Origin: DASWRT01 sp036403035
Lineage (GTDB): Bacteria; Pseudomonadota; Alphaproteobacteria; ATCC43930; CGMCC-115725
DNA length: 29,085 nt
NCBI GenBank assembly: GCA_036403035.1
Contig: DASWRT010000464.1
Coordinates: 1 to 29,085 of the forward strand
Direction: 5' to 3'
This document shows positions 24,305 through 29,085 of this stretch, piece after piece; position 1 is the stretch's first letter; every line of letters begins with the position of its first letter. Under the pieces are notes generated by a model, which had not been told where the DNA came from, ran no database searches, and was given only the letters and a program-made list of their open reading frames with translations. The position numbers and the translations under genes were made by a program.

Positions 24305-24459
24305 TCCGCCCTCCTCCGCTGCCGCAATCCGATGGCGGGCGGCTCATAGCGCCAGCGAAGCCGAGGCGCCAGCGCCGCGCCGGCCCTTCCTTTGATCCGG
24401 TCAAGCTGCTAGGAAGCAGGCACTCCCGAACTATTCCGCGCAATGCAGGGCCGCCGCCT

Positions 24460-25026
24460 ATGAAGATCAATGCCATCGACATCAAGCCGGGCAATGTCCT
24501 TGAGCATCAGGGTAAGCTTTGGCTCGTGCTGAAGCGCGAGTTCGTGCAGCCGGGCAAGGGCGGCGCATTCGCCCAGGTTGAAATGCGCGACCTGCGTGCC
24601 GGCAACAAGACGATCGAGCGGTTCCGCACCCAGGAGACCGTCGAGCGCGTCCGGCTCGACGAGAAGGAAATGCAGTTCCTTTACATGGAGGGCGATCAGG
24701 CGACCTTCATGGACAACGAGTCGTATGAGCAGATCACGGTCGGCCGCGACATGATCGGCGACCCGGCGGACTTCCTCCAGGAAGGCATGGTCTGCACCGT
24801 GCAGCTCTACGAGGGCGCGCCGCTGTCGGTGACGCTGCCGCAGACCGTGGTGATGGAACTCGTCGAGGCCGATCCGGTGGTGAAGGGGCAGACCGCCTCC
24901 TCCTCGTACAAGCCGGGCAAGCTGGAGAACGGACGCCGCGTAATGATCCCGCCGCATGTCGAGTCCGGGACGCGGATCGTCATCAACACCAGCGACGGTG
25001 CGTATCTGGAGCGGGCCAAGGACTGA
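24460..25026 (+). CDS. efp: Translation elongation factor P
   Basis: Relieves ribosome stalling at polyproline by reaching the peptidyl-transferase centre. It has 188 residues in three domains: KOW-like 1-64, OB 65-127 and C-terminal OB 128-188. The modified lysine is K33 in VQPGKGGAF, matching the EpmA-type (lysine, not arginine) subclass, and EpmA is encoded divergently next to it. The C-terminus VESGTRIVINTSDGAYLERA is the family signature. Several genes here encode Pro-rich proteins (tolA, the OmpA-like protein) that would depend on it. Confidence 0.98.
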   Translation: MKINAIDIKPGNVLEHQGKLWLVLKREFVQPGKGGAFAQVEMRDLRAGNKTIERFRTQETVERVRLDEKEMQFLYMEGDQATFMDNESYEQITVGRDMIGDPADFLQEGMVCTVQLYEGAPLSVTLPQTVVMELVEADPVVKGQTASSSYKPGKLENGRRVMIPPHVESGTRIVINTSDGAYLERAKD

Positions 25027-25044
25027 GGAGGCGGCACGATCTCA

Positions 25045-25851
25045 ATGGCGGCACGTTCCGCAACGATCAATGTAATGGCCGGCGCCGCGCTGAAGGCGGC
25101 GCGCGGCATGATCCGCGATTTCAACGAAGTCGAGCAGCTCCAGGTCTCCGTCAAGGCGCCGTCCGATTTCGTCTCGGCCGCGGACCTGCGTGCCGAAAAG
25201 GTGCTCCGCACCGAACTGAGCAAGGCGCGCCCGAGCTACGGTTTCCTGCTGGAGGAGGCCGGTCCGGTGACCGGTGACGATGCGCGGCACCGCTGGATTA
25301 TCGACCCCCTCGACGGCACGACCAATTTCCTGCACGGCATCCCGCATTTCGCGGTCTCGATCGGGCTGGAACGCGACGGCGAGATCGTCGCCGGCGTCGT
25401 CTACGACCCGACGCGCGACGAGATGTTCTGGGCGGAAAAAGGCGTCGGCGCCTACCTCAACGACCGCCGGCTGCGCGTCTCGGGACGCCGGCAGCTCGGC
25501 GAGTCGATCTTCGGCACCGGCATCCCGTTCCGCGGACGGGGCGATCATCCGTCCTACCTCAAGACGCTGGCGGCCGTGATGCAGGTGACCGCGGGCGTGC
25601 GGCGCATGGGAGCCGCCTCGCTCGACCTTGCCTATGTCGCCGCCGGACGTTATGACGGGTTCTGGGAGTTCGGCCTGTCGAGCTGGGATCTTGCCGCCGG
25701 ACAATTGCTGGTCCGCGAGGCGGGCGGGCAGGTCGCCGATACGGCCGGCGGCCAGGACATTCTCGCGACCGGCAACATCATCGCGGCGAACACGCATCTG
25801 CACGGACAGCTCGCCGGTCTCGTCAAGGACGCGTTGCGGCAGCCGGGCTGA
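25045..25851 (+). CDS. suhB: Inositol-1-monophosphatase family protein (SuhB-like)
   Basis: Mg-dependent phosphatase fold; E. coli SuhB also acts as a cofactor of rRNA antitermination. It has 268 residues. Metal ligands are seen in the LLEEAG region, in WIIDPLDGTTNFLHG and in SSWDLAAGQLLVREAGG. RRMGAASLDLAYVAAGRYDGF is a standard segment. It starts 18 bases after the efp stop, so probably co-transcribed. The true substrate is not determinable from sequence. Confidence 0.93.
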   Translation: MAARSATINVMAGAALKAARGMIRDFNEVEQLQVSVKAPSDFVSAADLRAEKVLRTELSKARPSYGFLLEEAGPVTGDDARHRWIIDPLDGTTNFLHGIPHFAVSIGLERDGEIVAGVVYDPTRDEMFWAEKGVGAYLNDRRLRVSGRRQLGESIFGTGIPFRGRGDHPSYLKTLAAVMQVTAGVRRMGAASLDLAYVAAGRYDGFWEFGLSSWDLAAGQLLVREAGGQVADTAGGQDILATGNIIAANTHLHGQLAGLVKDALRQPG

Positions 25852-25981
25852 CCGGCAGGAGAAACCGTCCGGCAGCCATGCAGCCGGTGACATCGCGCAT
25901 AACGCATCCGCGGCACGCTATGACTCGCATCGCGGTTTGCGCTAATGTCGCGGCAGGGTTGCGGTTATTCCGGGAAACATC

Positions 25982-26842
25982 ATGTCCCCTCCCTCGGGGT
26001 CGCGGCGTATCGGGAGGCGTCCGGGATTGCGCGTCGCCGTTTGGGCCGCAGCATCCGTCATGCTGCTGACGGCCGCGGCGGAGCCCGCCGTCGCCGCGCA
26101 GAATGCATCCGGCCGGTCGTCAGGCGTCGATGTCGATCTCGGCGTGCTCGATTCGCTCGGCCCGCAGGCCACGCCGGACGCAAAACAGGCGCCTGCACCG
26201 AAGCCATCGCCCGCGCGCCGCAGCGGGACGCCGTCGAACGCCGGGCAAGCGCCGTTGCCGAAGCCTGCCGCCGTGCCGCCGCCGCCTAAGCTGCCGCCGC
26301 CGGCCGTGCCCGCGGCGAAGTCGGCCGCAAAGCCGGAACCGCCGCCGCCCGCCGCCGCGACTGCCGCCACACCGCGGCCGCTTCCCGGTACGGATAACCG
26401 GTCCGCTCCGCCACCGCCGACGGCAGCGGCTCCTCCCGCGACCGCCGCGCTGTCGCCGCCGCCCGCCGCCCCCGCTACCGCGAGGGCGTCGGCCACGTCC
26501 GCGGGACGAATCGCGTTCGCGTCGGGCGACAGCACCCTTTCCGACGACGCCAAGACGCAACTCGCACCGCTTTTGGCGAAGCTCTCGTCGAATGACCGGC
26601 TGCATGTCGACCTGCTCGGCTACGCGGCGGGAGGCAACGACCAGAGTCAGGCGCGCCGGCTCTCGCTGGCGCGGGCGCTGGCGATTCGCAGCTATCTCGT
26701 CGACCAGGGCATCCCGTCGACGCGCGTCGATGTGCGCGCCCTCGGCAGCCGCGGCGAAACGGCGAACGCCGCCGGCACTGCCGGCGCCGGCCCCGCCGAC
26801 CGCGTCGACATCGTCCTCGCCGAGCGCCCGACAGCGCCATGA
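25982..26842 (+). CDS. Exported OmpA-family C-terminal domain protein
   Basis: It has 286 residues. The basic N-terminus plus hydrophobic stretch (VAVWAAASVMLLTAAA, ending AVAA at about 39) is a signal peptide. Residues about 65-165 are a Pro/Ala/Lys spacer, suited to crossing the periplasm. The C-terminal domain (about 170-282) includes RIAFASGDSTLSDDAKTQL, SQARRLSLARALAIRSYLVD and VDVRALGSRGE. The usual GHTD loop is replaced by GYAAGG, so the Asp that contacts diaminopimelate in Pal/OmpA is absent while the Arg-rich helix remains. Peptidoglycan binding is therefore plausible but altered. It comes before the MotA-like and MotB-like genes on the same strand. Confidence 0.85.
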   Translation: MSPPSGSRRIGRRPGLRVAVWAAASVMLLTAAAEPAVAAQNASGRSSGVDVDLGVLDSLGPQATPDAKQAPAPKPSPARRSGTPSNAGQAPLPKPAAVPPPPKLPPPAVPAAKSAAKPEPPPPAAATAATPRPLPGTDNRSAPPPPTAAAPPATAALSPPPAAPATARASATSAGRIAFASGDSTLSDDAKTQLAPLLAKLSSNDRLHVDLLGYAAGGNDQSQARRLSLARALAIRSYLVDQGIPSTRVDVRALGSRGETANAAGTAGAGPADRVDIVLAERPTAP

Positions 26843-26938
26843 GCCGGCACGGAAGATGAACGCCGCCGCATCCGCCGTCCGCTCCGGCCCCGAACGACCA
26901 TCCGGCTGTGCCGGGCAGCCATTGAGAGGACTCCAGCC

Positions 26939-28084
26939 TTGACCCGCCCCATGCGGTTCATCACGCGAATGATTGCGTTCCTCGTCGCGGTCGTCCTGAT
27001 CTGCGGCCTGATCGCGCCGGCGCTCGCCCACGCCTTCATGGGCAATCCGGCGCTCAACGGCATCATCCTCGGGGCAATGCTCGTCGGCGCCGTCTACATC
27101 TTCCGTCAGGTTCTGATGCTGACCCCGGAAGTCGACTGGATCGAGCGGTTCCGGCGCAATCAGGCGGCGGTCTCGACCCAGGCGATGCCGCGCCTGCTGT
27201 CCCCGATGGCGCGCATGCTCGGCGATCGCGTCGGCGGCCGGGTCAGCCTGTCCGCCGTGTCGATGCGCACCCTGCTCGACGGCATCGCGATGCGGCTGGA
27301 CGAATCGCGCGAGACGTCGCGCTACTTCATCGGCCTGCTCGTCTTCCTCGGTCTGCTCGGCACGTTCTACGGACTGCTCGAAACCCTGCAATCGGTCGGC
27401 GGAGTCATTTCCAACCTGTCGGTCGGGTCGAGCGACATCGCCCAGGCGTTCAGCCAGCTGAAGTCCGGTTTAGAGGCGCCGCTCTCCGGGATGGGCACGG
27501 CCTTCAGCGCCTCGCTGTTCGGTCTCGCCGGCTCGCTGGTGCTGGGGTTCCTCGACCTTCAGGCGGGTCAGGCGCAGAACCGCTTTTACAACGACCTGGA
27601 GGAATGGCTCTCCGGCTTCACCCGGCTCTCCGGCAGCGGCCCGCTCGGCGAGCACGGCGAAGCGTCGGTGCCGGCCTACATCCAGGCGCTGCTGGAACAG
27701 ACGGCGGACAGCCTCGACAACCTGCAGCGCACGATCGCGCGCGGCGAGGAGGGACGGATCGGATCGAACGCGACCTTCACCGCGCTGGCCGACAGGCTCG
27801 GTACGCTGACCGAGCAGATGCGCGCCGAGCAGACGCTGCTGCTGCGGCTCGCCGAGAGCCAGAACGAGCTGCGCCCCGTGCTCGGCCGCCTCGCCGACGC
27901 CAGCGCCGCGCCGCGCGGGCAGGACGAGACGGCGCGCGCTCATCTGCGGAACATCGAGGGCTATCTCGCCCGCGTGTCGGAGGAGCTGACGCAGGGCCGC
28001 GCGCAGACGATCCAGGAGGTGCGGAGCGAGATCCGCCTCCTTGCCCGCACGATCGCGGCGCTCGCCGAGGAGGCGGAGCGTTAG
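26939..28084 (+). CDS. MotA/TolQ/ExbB-like membrane protein with C-terminal helical tail
   Basis: It has 381 residues from TTG 26939, chosen because GAGAGGA lies 8 bases upstream; ATG 26951 is the alternative. Four helices are predicted at about 9-30, 39-61, 129-148 (IGLLVFLGLLGTFYGLLETL) and 183-207 (SGMGTAFSASLFGLAGSLVLGFLDL). The last two carry the pore-lining pattern of MotA/TolQ proteins. Residues about 240-381 form a long polar helical tail (LADRLGTLTEQMRAEQTLLL). No flagellar genes are near, so it is unlikely to be the flagellar stator itself. It likely pairs with the downstream MotB-like protein. Confidence 0.85.
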   Translation: MTRPMRFITRMIAFLVAVVLICGLIAPALAHAFMGNPALNGIILGAMLVGAVYIFRQVLMLTPEVDWIERFRRNQAAVSTQAMPRLLSPMARMLGDRVGGRVSLSAVSMRTLLDGIAMRLDESRETSRYFIGLLVFLGLLGTFYGLLETLQSVGGVISNLSVGSSDIAQAFSQLKSGLEAPLSGMGTAFSASLFGLAGSLVLGFLDLQAGQAQNRFYNDLEEWLSGFTRLSGSGPLGEHGEASVPAYIQALLEQTADSLDNLQRTIARGEEGRIGSNATFTALADRLGTLTEQMRAEQTLLLRLAESQNELRPVLGRLADASAAPRGQDETARAHLRNIEGYLARVSEELTQGRAQTIQEVRSEIRLLARTIAALAEEAER

Positions 28085-28104
28085 AGCCTATCCGAGCAGG
28101 CTCT
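28083..28104 (+). other. Small hairpin between the MotA-like and MotB-like genes
   Basis: AGAGCCT (28083-28089) and AGGCTCT (28098-28104) form a 7-bp stem with an 8-base loop immediately at the stop of the upstream gene, 32 bases before the next ATG. There is no T-run, so it is not a standard terminator. It may affect coupling or mRNA processing, or be chance. Confidence 0.35.
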
Positions 28105-28136
28105 CAGGCGCCGATCTCGTAGTTCAGGACTGACCG

Positions 28137-29085
28137 ATGCCCCTCGCCCGCCGCTCCCGCCGCACCGACAACAACATCTGGCCCGCGTTCGTCGACGCGC
28201 AGGGCCAGTTGCTGATGGCGATCATCTTCGTGCTGCTCGTCCTCAGCGTCTTCCAGTTCGTCACGACCGACGCCTTGTCCGGCCGCGACTCGACGATCGT
28301 GCGGCTGACGCGGCAGATCAACGAACTCAACGAGATGCTCGGCCTCGAGCGCCGGACCGGCGCCGATCTGCGCGGCAATGCGGCGCAGCTTGCGGCCGAG
28401 CTTCAGGCCGCAAGCGCGAAGAACGACGCGCTGACGACACGGCTCGCCGAGTTGCAGGCGAAGACGCAGGACGAGACGGCGCGCGCGGATCGGCTGTCGC
28501 AGCAGCTCGTCGACGCCAACCAGTCGGTCGACGCCGACAAGGAGAAGATCACCGTCCAGCTCAAGGAGCTGGAAAGCGTGCGCCGCGACATCGAGGCGCT
28601 TCGGCAGGTCCGCGCCGACCTGGAGGCCAAGGTCGGACAGCTCGCCGCCGCGCAGCAGCAGGCGCAGCAGGATCTCACCGCGACGCGCGACCGCTCGAAG
28701 GAACTGGAGGCGAAACTCTCGACCGCCGAGGAGCGGACGGCGCTCGCGCAGAAGGAGATCCAGTCCCGCGACATCCGGCTGGAGGAACTTCTGGCGCAGG
28801 GCAAGCAGACGGACGAAGCGCTGTCCACCGAGAAGCAGTTGAGCACGCAGGCGCAGCAGCAGGTCGACATGCTCAATAAGCAGATCGCGGCGTTGCGCGA
28901 CCAGCTCCAGCGCATCTCCAGCGCGCTCGACCTCGCGGAGGGCCAGAACAAGGAACAGGCGGTGCAGCTCGGCGAGTTGACCAAGCGGCTCAACGTCGCG
29001 CTCGCCAGCAAGGTCGAGGAACTGGCCCGCTACCGCTCGGAATTCTTCGGCAAGCTGCGCCAGATCCTCGGCGACCGGCAGGACA
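28137..29085 (+). CDS. MotB-like single-pass protein with long periplasmic coiled coil, partial (runs off window)
   Basis: ATG 28137 opens a frame that continues past the right edge (316 codons seen). A short basic cytoplasmic N-terminus is followed by WPAFVDAQGQLLMAIIFVLL, a single membrane helix (about 18-42) with D20 at its start, where MotB-type proteins carry the proton-binding Asp. Residues about 50-300 are a nearly unbroken coiled coil (LTRQINELNEMLGLE, LAELQAKTQDETARADRL). Homologues I know of end in an OmpA-like peptidoglycan-binding domain, which would lie outside the window. It is 52 bases after the MotA-like gene, and the pair looks like an ion-driven stator unit. Confidence 0.85.
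   Translation, partial: MPLARRSRRTDNNIWPAFVDAQGQLLMAIIFVLLVLSVFQFVTTDALSGRDSTIVRLTRQINELNEMLGLERRTGADLRGNAAQLAAELQAASAKNDALTTRLAELQAKTQDETARADRLSQQLVDANQSVDADKEKITVQLKELESVRRDIEALRQVRADLEAKVGQLAAAQQQAQQDLTATRDRSKELEAKLSTAEERTALAQKEIQSRDIRLEELLAQGKQTDEALSTEKQLSTQAQQQVDMLNKQIAALRDQLQRISSALDLAEGQNKEQAVQLGELTKRLNVALASKVEELARYRSEFFGKLRQILGDRQD

Noticed and set aside
24305..24459. Promoter search in the epmA/efp divergent gap (TTGATC near 24392 on plus, TTGACC on minus)
   Set aside because: Neither -35-like box has a convincing -10 at 15-19 bases, so no promoter is called although one must exist.
26939..29085. MotA-like/MotB-like pair as a Zorya (ZorAB) defence system
   Set aside because: No ZorC, ZorD or ZorE-like gene is visible, the neighbours are core genes (suhB, efp), and the proteins resemble a lineage-conserved envelope pair. 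Only the general architecture is shared.

Overview
The window is chromosomal DNA from a very GC-rich alphaproteobacterium, most likely of the Rhodospirillales type. The evidence is the gene order ruvC-ruvA-ruvB-ybgC-tolQ-tolR-tolA-tolB-pal-cpoB-tilS-ftsH-folP, a zapA/6S RNA/TIGR00282/yebC block beside it, a DHPS with an N-terminal extension, a DhnA-type class I aldolase next to tkt and gap, and a divergent epmA/efp pair. I see no insertion sequence, phage gene, CRISPR array, tRNA or rRNA. Nearly everything is core genome.

Left block (1-17179, all on the minus strand, described in transcription order from the right). A DUF4164 coiled-coil protein and ZapA (cell division) are followed by a 6S RNA gene with a promoter inside the end of zapA. 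Next come a TIGR00282 metallophosphoesterase, YebC, then RuvC, RuvA and RuvB (Holliday-junction processing), joined by 4-base stop/start overlaps. The YbgC thioesterase and TolQ-TolR-TolA-TolB, Pal and CpoB follow (trans-envelope Tol-Pal machine used in constriction). Pal has its own promoter and a strong terminator. TilS (tRNA-Ile lysidine synthetase), FtsH (membrane AAA protease, with a near-consensus RpoH promoter) and FolP (dihydropteroate synthase) come next. The left edge holds the N-terminal half of a membrane sensor with a Cache-like periplasmic domain.

Middle block (17433-22739, plus strand): transketolase, NAD-type GAPDH, an unrecognised small protein, a DhnA-class fructose-bisphosphate aldolase and thiamine-phosphate synthase. 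This is a sugar-phosphate cluster ending in a gene for thiamine phosphate synthesis; ThDP is the transketolase cofactor. No pgk lies between gap and fba.

Right block (22771-29085): a degenerate receiver protein and EpmA on the minus strand, divergent from EF-P, the EpmA substrate. Downstream are SuhB and a three-gene envelope module: an OmpA-like exported protein, a MotA/TolQ-like four-helix membrane protein with a helical tail, and a MotB-like single-pass coiled-coil protein cut by the window end.

The most unusual object is ruvC. Its reading frame continues past a complete RuvC through a palindromic repeat into a complete-looking DUF559 (PD-(D/E)xK-like) nuclease domain, and still overlaps ruvA by four bases. 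Other points for a second look are two genes (tilS, thiE) whose recognisable coding begins upstream of any standard start and whose frames meet the preceding stop as CTGA; a second palindrome inside the putative gene after gap; and the uncharacterised MotA/MotB/OmpA-like module.
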